In this document: piece by piece, positions 20,656-29,803 of the stretch | Layout: every line of letters begins with the position of its first letter | Position numbering within the stretch: position 1 is the first letter of the stretch | Assembly (NCBI RefSeq): GCF_040932485.1 | Contig: NZ_JBFRBH010000001.1 | Coordinates: 3,336,212 to 3,400,211 of the forward strand | Direction: 5' to 3' | Source: Gymnodinialimonas sp. 202GB13-11 | GTDB taxonomy: Bacteria > Pseudomonadota > Alphaproteobacteria > Rhodobacterales > Rhodobacteraceae | DNA length: 64,000 nucleotides | The notes under the pieces: model-generated | Seen by the model: only the letters and a program-made list of their open reading frames with translations | Database searches by the model: none | Told to the model about the DNA's origin: nothing | Program-made: the position numbers and the translations under genes

Positions 20656-21190
20656 GGGAATACATCCAAGGGGCGTTGTCCTGACACGGTCAGGGTCGCG
20701 GAATTCTGTTCTTGTGAAGTTGCCTCTCCGGACGGAGTGCGAGGATGGAGGTAAGGACTTCCCCTTCTCAAGTCAACTCATGCCGTTTGCTTCATGGTCT
20801 TCCAAATAAAAAAGAAAGAAAGATTCTTTGTTGTTTTTGTTTGTTGGAGCGTGGAGTTCCCGGAAAACGGAGATGTCCAAAATGTATCCCCAGTCTTTGC
20901 CAGGGAGAGGGGAATTATCCAAGCAGCTTTTGAGGTAGTAGATTTCAAAAATAATATAATTATTTCATACACTTAATTGTTGCATGGCAAGGAAAAACCT
21001 GTGGATGAACAGAGAAGAGAATGGGACAGACAGGTTCGCGCATTTCTTCGATCAGAAATCCATTCCCGGGGGAAAATGGTGGACGGAGAAGGCGAAAATC
21101 GTCGAACTTCGCGCTTGACGGGATAGCTTGTCGATTCCGTCACAATCCGCCCATAGTAGCGCGCAAGATTTCCACAGAGTTTCCCAGAAG
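20656..21190. other. Candidate chromosomal replication origin (oriC) between rho and maf
   Basis: A 535-bp stretch without a supportable gene, flanked by genes transcribed away from it on both sides. It contains A/T-dense tracts (20805-20845 and especially 20941-20985), unlike the GC-rich surroundings. DnaA-box-like words are TGTGGATGA at 21000-21008 (one mismatch to the reverse of TTATCCACA), TTATCCAAG at 20915-20923 and ATTTCCACA at 21168-21176 (two mismatches each). GANTC methylation sites occur at 20822 and 21133. Many Alphaproteobacteria keep their origin in this synteny (rho-mnmE-mnmG-rsmG-parAB on one side, maf-aroE-coaE-dnaQ on the other). The rho and maf promoters must also lie here. 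The boxes are imperfect, so this is an inference. Confidence 0.55.
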
Positions 21191-21790
21191 ATGGTTGATC
21201 TTATCCTCGCCTCCTCCTCGCTTATCCGGCGTGAGATGTTGGAAAACGCCGGTCTGCGCGTCGATTGTCGGCCTGCGCGGTTGGATGAGGCGGCCATTCG
21301 CGAATCGCTGCTGGCTGAAGGGGCTGAACCGCGCGATGTGGCGGATACGCTGGCCGAGTTCAAAGCAAGGCGGGTGGCTGAAAAGGCAAACCCAGGTGAG
21401 TTGGTGCTGGGCTGCGACCAGGTTCTGGCGCTGAAGGGAGAGATCTTTGGCAAGGCCAAGGATCAGGCAGAAGCCGCAGAGCATTTAAAGCAACTACAGG
21501 GCAAGACTCATCACTTGATGTCAGCCGCCGTGCTCTATGAGGATAACAAACCTGTCTGGCGCCATGTCGGCGTGGTTCGGATGACGATGCACGCTCTGTC
21601 GGACAAGCAGATCAACGACTATCTGGACGCGGCTTGGCCGGACGTATCCTACTGCGTCGGGGCTTATCAGGTTGAGCGCTTGGGCGCGCGTTTGTTTTCA
21701 CGGATCGAGGGGGATTGGTTCTCAGTCCTTGGCTTGCCGTTGCTTGATGTCCTTTCCCATCTGCGTTTGCGGGGTATGTTAGGGGCATGA
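21191..21790 (+). CDS. maf: Maf family nucleoside triphosphate pyrophosphatase
   Basis: Maf/YhdE-type protein; characterised members hydrolyse dTTP, UTP or modified pyrimidine nucleotides. The start at ATG 21191 (MVDLILASSSLIRREML) matches the conserved LASxSxxRxxML N-terminus, giving 199 residues; the upstream in-frame ATG at 21128 adds 21 unconserved residues. LVLGCDQVLAL holds the conserved catalytic aspartate. It is the first gene of maf-aroE-coaE-dnaQ, with a 4-bp overlap to aroE. The exact nucleotide substrate cannot be told. Confidence 0.92.
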   Translation: MVDLILASSSLIRREMLENAGLRVDCRPARLDEAAIRESLLAEGAEPRDVADTLAEFKARRVAEKANPGELVLGCDQVLALKGEIFGKAKDQAEAAEHLKQLQGKTHHLMSAAVLYEDNKPVWRHVGVVRMTMHALSDKQINDYLDAAWPDVSYCVGAYQVERLGARLFSRIEGDWFSVLGLPLLDVLSHLRLRGMLGA

Positions 21791-22623
21791 CGAAGGAAAC
21801 GATCCCTCTGGCCGGTGTGATCGGTGATCCGGTGGCCCATTCTCTGTCACCGCTTCTGCATGGCCACTGGCTTAAGCGGTATGGGCTGAAGGGGCATTAC
21901 GTGCCGCTTCACATCAATCATCAGGATCTGCCTGAGGCACTGGGTGTGCTTCCGCGCATGGGATTTGTCGGGGCGAATGTGACCATCCCGCATAAAGAGC
22001 TGGTTCTTTCCCTCGCCGATACGATCACGGACCGGGCCGCGTTGATTGGGGCGGCGAATACACTCACCTTCACAGCGGATGGGCGCATTCAGGCGGACAA
22101 TACCGATGGGATGGGCTTTCTATCTAATATCCGCCAGACCTTGCCGGGATGGTCAGCTTCCGCTGGCCCGGCTTTGGTTCTGGGCTCTGGCGGGGCGGCG
22201 AAGGCGATTGTGTCTGCGTTGATCTCTGACGGCGCGCCCGTAGTGCACGTGGCAAACCGGACGCGCGCGCGGGCGGATGGTTTGCGGGAGCAGTTCGGGG
22301 CGCGCGTTTCCCCAATAGATTGGACACAGATAGCGGACCATATCCGTGACACCGCTTTGATCGTGAATACGACCGCGCTGGGAATGGAGGGTCAAGCGCC
22401 GCTATCGCTTGATCTGTCTCGCCTTTCGCCTCCGACTGTTGTGACAGATATTGTCTACACACCACTGGAAACGGACCTTCTGCGCGAAGCGGCGGACCGT
22501 GGGTGCGAAACCGTTGAGGGGCTGGGCATGTTGTTGCACCAAGCCGTGCCGGGATTTGAGCGCTGGTTCAGTTACACTCCGATGGTCGATGATGATCTGC
22601 GCGCGGCGGTTCTGGGCGGATGA
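21787..22623 (+). CDS. aroE: Shikimate dehydrogenase (NADP+)
   Basis: Reduces 3-dehydroshikimate to shikimate in aromatic amino acid synthesis. The 278 residues carry the substrate-binding HSLSPLLHGHWL segment, the catalytic lysine in NVTIPHKE, NTDGMGFL, and the NADP-binding loop LVLGSGGAAKAI. Overlaps maf and coaE by 4 bp each (ATGA), which points to translational coupling. Confidence 0.97.
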   Translation: MTKETIPLAGVIGDPVAHSLSPLLHGHWLKRYGLKGHYVPLHINHQDLPEALGVLPRMGFVGANVTIPHKELVLSLADTITDRAALIGAANTLTFTADGRIQADNTDGMGFLSNIRQTLPGWSASAGPALVLGSGGAAKAIVSALISDGAPVVHVANRTRARADGLREQFGARVSPIDWTQIADHIRDTALIVNTTALGMEGQAPLSLDLSRLSPPTVVTDIVYTPLETDLLREAADRGCETVEGLGMLLHQAVPGFERWFSYTPMVDDDLRAAVLGG

Positions 22624-23195
22624 AGACGATCCTGGGCCTGACAGGCTCCATCGGGATGGGCAAAAGCACCACGGCGGAGATGTTTCGGGATCGTGGCATT
22701 CCAGTTTGGGACGCGGACGCTACGGTACACGCGCTTTATTCACCCGATGGTCCAGCGCCCGCGCTGTTGGAGGCGGAGTTTCCGGGGTCGACCCTGCCTG
22801 ATGGCCATGTTGACCGCGCTCATCTGCGCAAACTGATTGCCGAGGACGCGACCGTGCTCGACAGGATCAACGCGATTATTCATCCGCTGGTCGCCGAAAG
22901 CCGTGCCGCGTTCTTAGAAAACGCGGACGGGCTGGTCGTTTTGGATGTCCCGCTCCTGTTCGAGACGGGTCTCGACCAGCATTGCGATAAGATCGCCGTT
23001 GTGTCGGTGGATGCCGAAACCCAACGCGAGCGGGTCCTGTCGCGTGGCACGATGACAGAGGCGGACTTTGAGGCAATCCTGTCACGCCAAACCCCGGACG
23101 CAGAGAAACGCAAGCGGGCCGACTACATCATAGACACTTCCGCCATGGATGTGGCACAAGATGCAGTGGATCATATCATAGCAGAGCTGACATGA
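22620..23195 (+). CDS. coaE: Dephospho-CoA kinase
   Basis: Last step of coenzyme A synthesis, phosphorylating the ribose 3'-OH of dephospho-CoA. The 191-residue P-loop kinase begins [22 protein letters not shown] (nucleotide-binding loop near 8-17) and contains the conserved [11 protein letters not shown]. Coupled to aroE and dnaQ by 4-bp overlaps. This grouping with dnaQ is usual in Alphaproteobacteria. Confidence 0.97.
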   Translation: MKTILGLTGSIGMGKSTTAEMFRDRGIPVWDADATVHALYSPDGPAPALLEAEFPGSTLPDGHVDRAHLRKLIAEDATVLDRINAIIHPLVAESRAAFLENADGLVVLDVPLLFETGLDQHCDKIAVVSVDAETQRERVLSRGTMTEADFEAILSRQTPDAEKRKRADYIIDTSAMDVAQDAVDHIIAELT

Positions 23196-23890
23196 GAGAG
23201 ATCGTCCTCGACACCGAAACGACCGGTTTGAACCCGTTCGATACGCCGCGCCACCGGATCGTGGAGATCGGTGCGGTCGAGCTGTTCAACCAAGTGCCGA
23301 CGGGCAAGACCTATCATCAATACATCAACCCCGAACGTGGCATGCCGAACGAGGCGTTTGAAGTGCACGGGATTGGGGATGAATTTCTTGCGGACAAACC
23401 CGTCTTTACCGCGATCGCGCAGGACTTTCTGAATTTTGTCGGCGACGCGAAGATGGTGATCCATAACGCCGAGTTCGACATGCGCTTTCTGAATGCGGAG
23501 CTTGAATGGGCCGGCCACAGATTATTGCCGAACGATCAGGCCCTCGACACGCTGAAAATCGCGCGCAGCCGGTTTCCGGGGTCGCCAGCATCGCTGGATG
23601 CGTTGTGTCGCCGCTTCGGGATCGACAATTCCAACCGCACGCTGCACGGCGCGTTGCTCGACTCCGAGATCTTGGCAGAGGTCTATCTGGAGCTGACGGG
23701 TGGCAAGCAGCCCGACTTTGCATTGTCGCAAACGCAATCCCGACAGAACGCAGCGGATCAGGCGGACGATTGGCGGCCGAAACCCCGGCCCGCGCCTTTG
23801 CCACCGCGCCTGACGGAAAATGAAAAGGCCGCACATGCGGCCTTTGTCGAAAAGCTTGGGGACGAGCCTATCTGGACCCGCTTTCGGTAG
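23192..23890 (+). CDS. dnaQ: DNA polymerase III epsilon subunit (proofreading exonuclease)
   Basis: 3'-to-5' proofreading exonuclease of the replicative polymerase. DEDDh motifs: DTETTG near residue 7 (Exo I), [10 protein letters not shown] (Exo II), and [14 protein letters not shown] (Exo III). The C-terminal tail (about 185-232) should bind the alpha subunit and clamp. At 232 residues it is of normal length. The 3' part of the coding sequence also contains a hairpin that looks like the terminator of the convergent secB, whose stop is 1 bp beyond the dnaQ stop. Confidence 0.96.
   Translation: MREIVLDTETTGLNPFDTPRHRIVEIGAVELFNQVPTGKTYHQYINPERGMPNEAFEVHGIGDEFLADKPVFTAIAQDFLNFVGDAKMVIHNAEFDMRFLNAELEWAGHRLLPNDQALDTLKIARSRFPGSPASLDALCRRFGIDNSNRTLHGALLDSEILAEVYLELTGGKQPDFALSQTQSRQNAADQADDWRPKPRPAPLPPRLTENEKAAHAAFVEKLGDEPIWTRFR
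23824..23845. terminator. Hairpin with A/T flanks inside the dnaQ 3' end
   Basis: Perfect inverted repeat of 10 bases (23824-23833 and 23836-23845) around CA. In practice this is a 9-bp stem with an ACAT loop. The stem starts with AAA and ends with TTT, so on the minus strand it has terminator form 47 bp downstream of secB. It lies wholly within dnaQ codons. Confidence 0.6.
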
Positions 23891-23891
23891 A

Positions 23892-24416
23892 TCAGGCTGT
23901 GCCTTGCGGCTCACCTGCGGCTTGCTGAGCCTGACGCTGCTGCAACTGCTGGCGATATAGTGCCACAAAGTCGATTTGGTCGAGGTTCAGCGGCGGATAG
24001 CCACCATCACGCGTGACGTCGGAGATAATGCGACGCACGAAGGGGAACAGCATCCGCGGACATTCGATCATCAGGAACGGATGCAGCTGCTGCTCGGCAA
24101 TGTTTTCGATGGAGAAGACGCCGCCATATTCCAGCTCGATCAAGAAAACTGATTTCGGCTCATCTTCCTTGGTCTTCGATTCGACCTTCAGCTTCATGAT
24201 CACGTCGTACTGGTTTTCCGTCGTACGCTTGCGCGCATCCAGAGCTACCTGCACCTGAATGTCAGGCTGGCCTTGCGCAACAACGGCGTTCTGAACAGCA
24301 GCATTCTCGAACGACAGGTCACGGATGAACTGGCCGAGGATTTGCATTTTCGGAAGCTGTGCGGCGGGTTGCGCCGCGCCGTTTTCGGTCTCACCGTTGG
24401 CCGAAGCGTCGGACAT
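23892..24416 (-). CDS. secB: Protein-export chaperone SecB
   Basis: Tetrameric cytosolic chaperone that keeps precursors unfolded and hands them to SecA. The 174 residues contain IQVQVALDARKRTTENQYDV and the ENIAEQQLHPFLMIECPRMLFPF region, which is the conserved SecB core, with a glutamine/alanine-rich tail (QQLQQRQAQQAAGEPQG). Convergent with dnaQ, with only 1 bp between stops. Confidence 0.97.
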   Translation of the reverse strand: MSDASANGETENGAAQPAAQLPKMQILGQFIRDLSFENAAVQNAVVAQGQPDIQVQVALDARKRTTENQYDVIMKLKVESKTKEDEPKSVFLIELEYGGVFSIENIAEQQLHPFLMIECPRMLFPFVRRIISDVTRDGGYPPLNLDQIDFVALYRQQLQQRQAQQAAGEPQGTA

Positions 24417-24472
24417 GGATCATTCTCCTGAAATCAAAGTTGCAGGCGACATAACAGGCCCGCGCTTTGGCC

Positions 24473-24937
24473 TCAATGCCGAGTCCAGCCCGATGGACCG
24501 CTGGGTCGATCTTCATCTTCTGCGCTGTAAGTGCCTTCGATGATAGTCTCATCCTGCGGCTGCCATCCGCGATCCGTGCGGACCGTTTGCACATTCACAC
24601 GCTTTTTCATTTCTCTCAGGACGTAGTTGCGCACACCTGGAACCAGTAGCGCAAAACCAACAGCATCCGTGAAGAAGCCCGGCGTCAGCAAAAGCGCGCC
24701 GGAGAAAAGGATCATAGCCCCGTGGGCAAGGGGTTCGGTCGGATCGCGCAGATCATCGAACGAAGTGCGGAGCTGCTGCATCGCCTGAGCGCCCTGGCTT
24801 TTGACGAGCATCGTTCCGGCAATGGCCGTCAGCACCACAATCGCCAAAGTTGGCCACAGACCGAGCCATCCGCCGACCTGAATAAATAAAGCGATTTCGA
24901 TCAACGGGACCGCAATGAACAACAAAAGCAGGCGCAT
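24473..24937 (-). CDS. fxsA: FxsA family membrane protein
   Basis: Small inner-membrane protein; in E. coli excess FxsA relieves phage T7 exclusion by the F plasmid, but the normal role is not known. The 154 residues begin with the typical MRLLLLFIAVPLIEIALFIQ and have further membrane segments (LWPTLAIVVLTAIAGTML; GAMILFSGALLLTPGFFTDAVG), then a polar tail. secB lies 56 bp downstream on the same strand; the Tim44-domain gene is divergent. The secB-fxsA-Tim44-mltA-Smr grouping recurs in Alphaproteobacteria. Confidence 0.92.
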   Translation of the reverse strand: MRLLLLFIAVPLIEIALFIQVGGWLGLWPTLAIVVLTAIAGTMLVKSQGAQAMQQLRTSFDDLRDPTEPLAHGAMILFSGALLLTPGFFTDAVGFALLVPGVRNYVLREMKKRVNVQTVRTDRGWQPQDETIIEGTYSAEDEDRPSGPSGWTRH

Positions 24938-25059
24938 GGGCGCGTTTCCTCTGACAAATGGCCTTATGCCGCAGATGGGCTGTCATGGACTTGACCCCAC
25001 CCCTGCCTTACATATGTGGCTGCTACACCGGTTTTGAACCCATTCCCCGCCGAGGTGCC

Positions 25060-25719
25060 ATGAACTCGTCTCTTTTGTCCTTGCTGGTCTTGGCCGGCGT
25101 CGCGATTTTCCTGATCTTGCGCCTGCGCTCCGTCCTTGGATCGCGTGAGGGGTTTGAGCGCCCCCCGGCCCGGCCCGATGGTTCGACGGCCAACCGTCGC
25201 CGTGATTTCGAAGTGATTGATGGTGGTCCGGACGAAGATATCACCGATCACGTCGAAGATGGATCGGACAGCGCCAAAGCACTAGCTGCCATGAAAATGG
25301 CCGAGCCGGGTTTTAACGTCAGCGAATTTCTGGGCGGCGCGCGTCAGGCCTATGAGATGATCCTGATGTCGTTTGAACGTGGCGATGTGGACGGGCTAAA
25401 GCCGTTCCTCGCCGATGATGTGATGGAAACGTTCGAGACGGTCATCAACCAGCGCAACGAACAGGGCCTGACGATTGAGGCGGAATTTGTCGGTGTGCGC
25501 GAAATAGCGCTCCAGAACGCAACGTTCGATCGCGGGGCGAGTGAGGCCGAGATCACCGTGCGTTTTGTGGGTGAGTTGACCAGCGTTGTTCGCAATTCCG
25601 ACGGCGAGATCATCGAAGGCGACGCGTCCGAGATCAAACGCCAACGCGATGTGTGGACTTTCGCGCGCACAATGGGCGCTGATGATCCGAACTGGGCCCT
25701 GGTGGCAACTGACGGATGA
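25060..25719 (+). CDS. Tim44/TimA-domain inner-membrane protein
   Basis: Bacterial Tim44-like protein. In Caulobacter the homologue TimA associates with the inner membrane, and mitochondrial Tim44 tethers Hsp70 to the import channel. The start ATG at 25060 (MNSSLLSLLVLAGVAIFLIL) has GAGGTG five bases upstream; the earlier in-frame ATG at 24958 has no membrane-segment logic. It has one N-terminal membrane segment (about 4-21), a charged linker (25-80), and a Tim44 domain (about 85-215, EFLGGARQAYEMILMSFERG to DDPNWALVATDG). 219 residues. mltA follows after 3 bp. Confidence 0.87.
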   Translation: MNSSLLSLLVLAGVAIFLILRLRSVLGSREGFERPPARPDGSTANRRRDFEVIDGGPDEDITDHVEDGSDSAKALAAMKMAEPGFNVSEFLGGARQAYEMILMSFERGDVDGLKPFLADDVMETFETVINQRNEQGLTIEAEFVGVREIALQNATFDRGASEAEITVRFVGELTSVVRNSDGEIIEGDASEIKRQRDVWTFARTMGADDPNWALVATDG

Positions 25720-25722
25720 ACG

Positions 25723-26739
25723 ATGGGACTGCGCGCGGTAGCGATTGCTTTGGCGCTTACCGCCACAGCCGCCACGGCAGATGAACCCGTGCAGCTTCTG
25801 ACGTTCGATGATTTGGATGGGTGGGCCGAGGATGATCATTCCGCGGCCCTTTCCGTTTTTCGAAACACCTGCATGGATCTTGAGGGCTCGGATTGGGAAG
25901 CGCTCTGTGCGGTTGCCGAAACGGCGCCTGACGCAAGGACATTCTTCGAATTGTTCTTTCGGCCGGTCCTGATTGGTGGCGAAGAACCGGCCTTGTTCAC
26001 TGGATACTATGAGCCGGAATTGAGCGGGTCGCGCACCAGAACAAGCCGCTATCGCTATCCGGTTTATCGTCTCCCGCCCGAGGTGAATGGCCAGTGGCTG
26101 TCTCGGCGGGAGATTGAGGAAAGTCGCGTGCTTGAGGGGCGTGGGCTGGAGATCGCCTGGGTTGATGACCCGGTAGAACTGTTCTTTCTGCAGATCCAAG
26201 GATCGGGCCGTATCCGGCTTGCCGAGGGCGGGTTTCTGCGCGTGGGTTATGGCGGTCGGAACGGCCATGAATACCGCTCGGTGGGTCAGGAGCTTGTCCG
26301 GCGCGGTGTGTATCAGCCGCATCAGGTGTCCGCGCAGGTGATCCAATCCTGGGTGCGGCGAAACCCGGTGGCTGGGCAAACGCTGCTGCATCACAACCCT
26401 AGCTACGTGTTCTTTCGCGAGGTCGACATCGACGACCCGGATCTTGGGCCACTGGGTGCCATGAACCGAAACATCACGCCGCATCGGACGATTGCAGTGG
26501 ATCCAGATCACACGCCATTGGGCGCTCCGGTCTGGATTGAGAAAGACGGCGACGGCCCGATCCGCCGGTTGATGATCGCGCAGGATACCGGCGGGGCAAT
26601 CCAAGGGCCGCAGCGTGCGGATATTTTCTTTGGTTTCGGAGACGACGCCGGGGATGCCGCAGGCGTCATCCGCGACCCAGGCCGCATGATCGTTCTGCTG
26701 CCGATCGAACGTGCGCACCAACTGATCCCGGACGCGTGA
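25723..26739 (+). CDS. mltA: Membrane-bound lytic murein transglycosylase A
   Basis: Cleaves the glycan strands of peptidoglycan to 1,6-anhydro products. The 338 residues start with a signal peptide (about 1-19, cleavage expected after ATA). They contain the MltA barrel (ALFTGYYEPELSGSRTR, VDDPVELFFLQIQGSGRI, GYGGRNGHEYRSVGQEL) and the 3D domain with catalytic aspartates (AQDTGGAIQGPQRADIFFGFG). There is no lipobox cysteine, so it is probably periplasmic rather than lipid-anchored, unlike the E. coli enzyme. Tightly spaced between the Tim44-domain and Smr genes. Confidence 0.94.
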   Translation: MGLRAVAIALALTATAATADEPVQLLTFDDLDGWAEDDHSAALSVFRNTCMDLEGSDWEALCAVAETAPDARTFFELFFRPVLIGGEEPALFTGYYEPELSGSRTRTSRYRYPVYRLPPEVNGQWLSRREIEESRVLEGRGLEIAWVDDPVELFFLQIQGSGRIRLAEGGFLRVGYGGRNGHEYRSVGQELVRRGVYQPHQVSAQVIQSWVRRNPVAGQTLLHHNPSYVFFREVDIDDPDLGPLGAMNRNITPHRTIAVDPDHTPLGAPVWIEKDGDGPIRRLMIAQDTGGAIQGPQRADIFFGFGDDAGDAAGVIRDPGRMIVLLPIERAHQLIPDA

Positions 26740-26742
26740 CAG

Positions 26743-27348
26743 ATGGGTAAGCGTGGAAAACGCGGCCTGTCCGAGGAGGATAAGGCCCTTTGGAACAGAG
26801 TCGCGTCGACCGCCACGCCCATGGACCGCTCCGGCGCGCCGCGGATCATTCCGGAAGCGCCAAAGCCGAAATCACCTATCCGGCGTGAAGCGACAACCGC
26901 CGAACGGCTGCCTGCCTTTCGCATTGGTGAAAAGGCTTCCTTCTCGGCCAACCCCGTAAACCACGCGCCGACGCTTTCGGCGCGGCTGGCGCATGCGCCT
27001 GTGCGGATGGATCACGGCACACACAAACGCATGGTGCGGGGCAAGCTGAAGCCCGAGGATCGCATTGACCTGCACGGTATGGTTCTGGCCGAGGCGCATC
27101 CCGCGCTGATTTCCTTCATCAGCTCTGCCTACGAGCGGGAATTGCGGTTGGTTTTGGTGATAACTGGCAAAGGCAAGGATCGCGATAGCGGTGGGCCGAT
27201 TCCGATCCGGCGCGGGGTGTTGAAGCATCAGGTGCCAAGCTGGCTGCAATCCCCGCCGTTGGGTTTGATGATCCTCGATATTCGTGAGGCGCACCAAAAG
27301 CACGGCGGTGGTGGCGCGTACTACGTCTACCTCAAGCGCCGCCGTTAG
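26743..27348 (+). CDS. Smr-domain protein
   Basis: The C-terminal half is a small MutS-related (Smr) domain with the IDLHGM motif (about 107-112) and VITGKGKDR followed by LKHQVPSWL, the putative nuclease fold. The N-terminal 80 residues are basic and proline-rich (PMDRSGAPRIIPEAPKPKSP). Smr domains in other proteins cut RNA or branched DNA; the role of this stand-alone form is not established. It starts 3 bp after mltA and overlaps the end of the convergent hydrolase gene by 4 bp. Confidence 0.85.
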   Translation: MGKRGKRGLSEEDKALWNRVASTATPMDRSGAPRIIPEAPKPKSPIRREATTAERLPAFRIGEKASFSANPVNHAPTLSARLAHAPVRMDHGTHKRMVRGKLKPEDRIDLHGMVLAEAHPALISFISSAYERELRLVLVITGKGKDRDSGGPIPIRRGVLKHQVPSWLQSPPLGLMILDIREAHQKHGGGGAYYVYLKRRR

Positions 27349-28469
27349 TTTGCGGTGATCGGGCTGAGCATGATCTGCGTGGCATTCTGAATCGTCAGGA
27401 TCGTGCCCGGAAGAATGCCCGGGCGCTGAGTGGTGCTCCGCTCAAACGAATTGTTCACACCAGCCGCATCGTTGAGGATTTGCACAACAGCCGGTGAACT
27501 GGCACCGGCAAAGTGATTGAATGTATCGCGGACCCCACCCGAGAAGGCGGAGACGTCGATAATGGTGATCTCAAATTCGCCGAGCGCATCGGGGATGGCG
27601 AGGTTTCCGACTCGTTCAGCCTGCCCGGTGATCCGGGCAGATAGCCGTAGCGCCTGATCGCGTTGCGAGGTGAAAATCACGAACGGCTGCGGAAGCTCTC
27701 CGATCCGTTCGGCCTGGCTGCGGAACACATCGACATCCACATCGGGTGAGAACAGGATCACGCCGTTGATCCGATCCAGCGTTCCAGTGCGACCACCGAT
27801 CCGGAGTTGACGCAAAACCTCCATCACCACGCTCGATCCAAGGGAGTGCGCGGTGAGGACGACGTTCAAACCAGCGGCCTGAATATCGGTGATCAACTGC
27901 TCTAACCCATCGCGGGCAAACAGGCTCGAATCCCTATCATAGGCATAGCCAAGCGGGTTCCCGGCGCTGGGCCAGGCGTAGTGCACGGCGATGCCCGGGA
28001 TCTGGAAATCGTAGCGGATTTGCGCGGTACGGTAGAGGCCGGTGCCGATAGTGCTGGCGAAACCGTGGATGAAGATCATCGCCTCGTTCACACCGGCGCG
28101 ACGCGCTTCCGCCCGCAAGGCGGCGCGGAACCCCTCCCGACTGCCAAGATGGTTGCCGCTGCTGGCGACGAATTCCGTTTGCAGGTCTGGGCCGCGCCGC
28201 CGCCCGGGTCTGGCCGGTTCGACGGCACCGGTTTCCCGATCCGGGGGAATTTCTACGGTGAATTCGGTGAACGACAGCGTCTCTTGCCGGGCGGCTTGAA
28301 ACGCCCCGTCGGCGAAGACGCGGTTGGTGGCCACAAAGACCGTTTCCGCCGTGCCGATATCAGCCGCTTCTGGCACGATCATCAGATCCGGCACACCGCC
28401 ACACGCCGCCAGCGGCAGAGCGGCAACCCCACAAAGAAGCGAACGGCGAGTGATCGAAGTGCGTGTCAT
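27345..28469 (-). CDS. Putative lipoprotein alpha/beta hydrolase (DUF900 type)
   Basis: The 374-residue protein starts with twin arginines and a lipobox-like end (MTRTSITRRSLLCGVAALPLAACGG), so it is probably exported and lipid-anchored at C23. The hydrolase fold follows: MIFIHGFAST (oxyanion strand), HYAWPSAG, and the nucleophile elbow TAHSLGS. This matches the DUF900 group, whose substrates are unknown. The C-terminal end (about 320-374) has no recognised domain. It lies 23 bp upstream of hslU on the same strand and may share its transcript. Function cannot be assigned beyond hydrolase. Confidence 0.75.
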   Translation of the reverse strand: MTRTSITRRSLLCGVAALPLAACGGVPDLMIVPEAADIGTAETVFVATNRVFADGAFQAARQETLSFTEFTVEIPPDRETGAVEPARPGRRRGPDLQTEFVASSGNHLGSREGFRAALRAEARRAGVNEAMIFIHGFASTIGTGLYRTAQIRYDFQIPGIAVHYAWPSAGNPLGYAYDRDSSLFARDGLEQLITDIQAAGLNVVLTAHSLGSSVVMEVLRQLRIGGRTGTLDRINGVILFSPDVDVDVFRSQAERIGELPQPFVIFTSQRDQALRLSARITGQAERVGNLAIPDALGEFEITIIDVSAFSGGVRDTFNHFAGASSPAVVQILNDAAGVNNSFERSTTQRPGILPGTILTIQNATQIMLSPITAN

Positions 28470-28492
28470 GCCACCCTCTTACCAGCGTTTGC

Positions 28493-29803
28493 CTAAAGAA
28501 CGTAACGGCTGAGATCTGTACTACGCGTCAATTCGCCGAGGTTTTCTTCGACAAATGCGGCATCAACGGTAACCGCTTGCCCGGATTTATCCGGTGCGGT
28601 GAAGCTGAGTTCTTCAAAGACCCGCTCCAACACCGTGTAAAGCCGCCGCGCGCCGATATTTTCAACGCTTTCGTTGACCTCCGCCGCAATCTTGGCGAGC
28701 GCCGCGATGCCTTCTTCGGTGAAGGTCACTTCGACCTCTTCCGTGGCCATCAAGGCGGTGTATTGCCGGGTCAGCGCGTTGTCGGTTTCCGTCAGGATGC
28801 GCACGAAATCACCTTCCGTCAGTGCCCGCAGGTTCACGCGGATCGGCAGGCGGCCCTGAAGTTCGGGCAACAGGTCAGAGGGCTTGGCGATGTGGAAGGC
28901 GCCCGATGCGATGAAGAGGATATGGTCGGTTTTGACCGGCCCGTGCTTGGTGGAGACGGTTGTGCCTTCGATCAACGGCAGCAGATCGCGCTGTACGCCT
29001 TCGCGGGATACATCCGCCCCCCGCGCATCGGCGCGCGCGCAGACTTTGTCGATCTCATCAATGAAAACGATCCCGTTCTGCTCCACCGCGCGCATGGCTT
29101 CTTTCGTGACCATCTCAGGATCGAGCAGCTTGTCCGCCTCCTCATCAATCAGGATGTCGTAGCTGGCCGCCACCGAAAGCCGTCGCTTTACCTTGCGCCC
29201 GCCCATGCCTTTGAACAGATCGCCCAGGTTCATCATCCCGCCCATCTGCCCCATGCCGGGCTGACCGGGGATCTCGAACCCGCCGAGGGGGTTGGAATTG
29301 TCCGTCACTTCCAGCTCGATGATCGTATCGTCCAGCTCTCCACCACGCAGCTTCTTGCGGAACATCTCTCGCGTCTGCTCACGCGCATCGGTTCCCGCCA
29401 GCGCTTCGATCACGCGCTCTTCGGCTGCGTCATGGGCCTTGGCCTTCACCTCTTCGCGCATGTTCTCGCGGATCATCACTTGTGCCGCGTCCACCAGATC
29501 ACGGACGATCTGTTCCACGTCGCGGCCAACATAGCCCACTTCGGTGAATTTCGTGGCTTCCACCTTGATGAACGGCGCACGGGCGAGCTTGGCGAGGCGG
29601 CGGCTGATCTCGGTCTTGCCGACGCCTGTGGGCCCGATCATCAGGATATTCTTCGGATAAACCTCATCACGCAGGTCGTCACCCAACTGCTTCCGCCGCC
29701 AGCGGTTGCGCAGGGCGACGGCCACAGCGCGCTTGGCGTCTTTCTGGCCGATGATGAAGCGGTCGAGCTCCGACACGATCTCACGGGGGGTCAGGTCACT
29801 CAT
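28493..29803 (-). CDS. hslU: HslUV protease ATPase subunit HslU
   Basis: AAA+ unfoldase that feeds substrates to the HslV peptidase. The start at ATG 29803 ([17 protein letters not shown]) gives 436 residues; the longer open frame to 30409 covers another gene and is rejected. Walker A is [15 protein letters not shown] near 58 and Walker B is [11 protein letters not shown], with a Gly/Met-rich stretch in the I domain ([21 protein letters not shown]) and the C-terminal RYVL tail that docks into HslV. The start overlaps the upstream membrane-protein gene by 4 bp. Confidence 0.98.
   Translation of the reverse strand: MSDLTPREIVSELDRFIIGQKDAKRAVAVALRNRWRRKQLGDDLRDEVYPKNILMIGPTGVGKTEISRRLAKLARAPFIKVEATKFTEVGYVGRDVEQIVRDLVDAAQVMIRENMREEVKAKAHDAAEERVIEALAGTDAREQTREMFRKKLRGGELDDTIIELEVTDNSNPLGGFEIPGQPGMGQMGGMMNLGDLFKGMGGRKVKRRLSVAASYDILIDEEADKLLDPEMVTKEAMRAVEQNGIVFIDEIDKVCARADARGADVSREGVQRDLLPLIEGTTVSTKHGPVKTDHILFIASGAFHIAKPSDLLPELQGRLPIRVNLRALTEGDFVRILTETDNALTRQYTALMATEEVEVTFTEEGIAALAKIAAEVNESVENIGARRLYTVLERVFEELSFTAPDKSGQAVTVDAAFVEENLGELTRSTDLSRYVL

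Noticed and set aside
20656-21190. Short open frames in the rho-maf gap
   Set aside because: All about 60-90 codons with no ribosome site or homology; they overlap on both strands in an AT-rich region.
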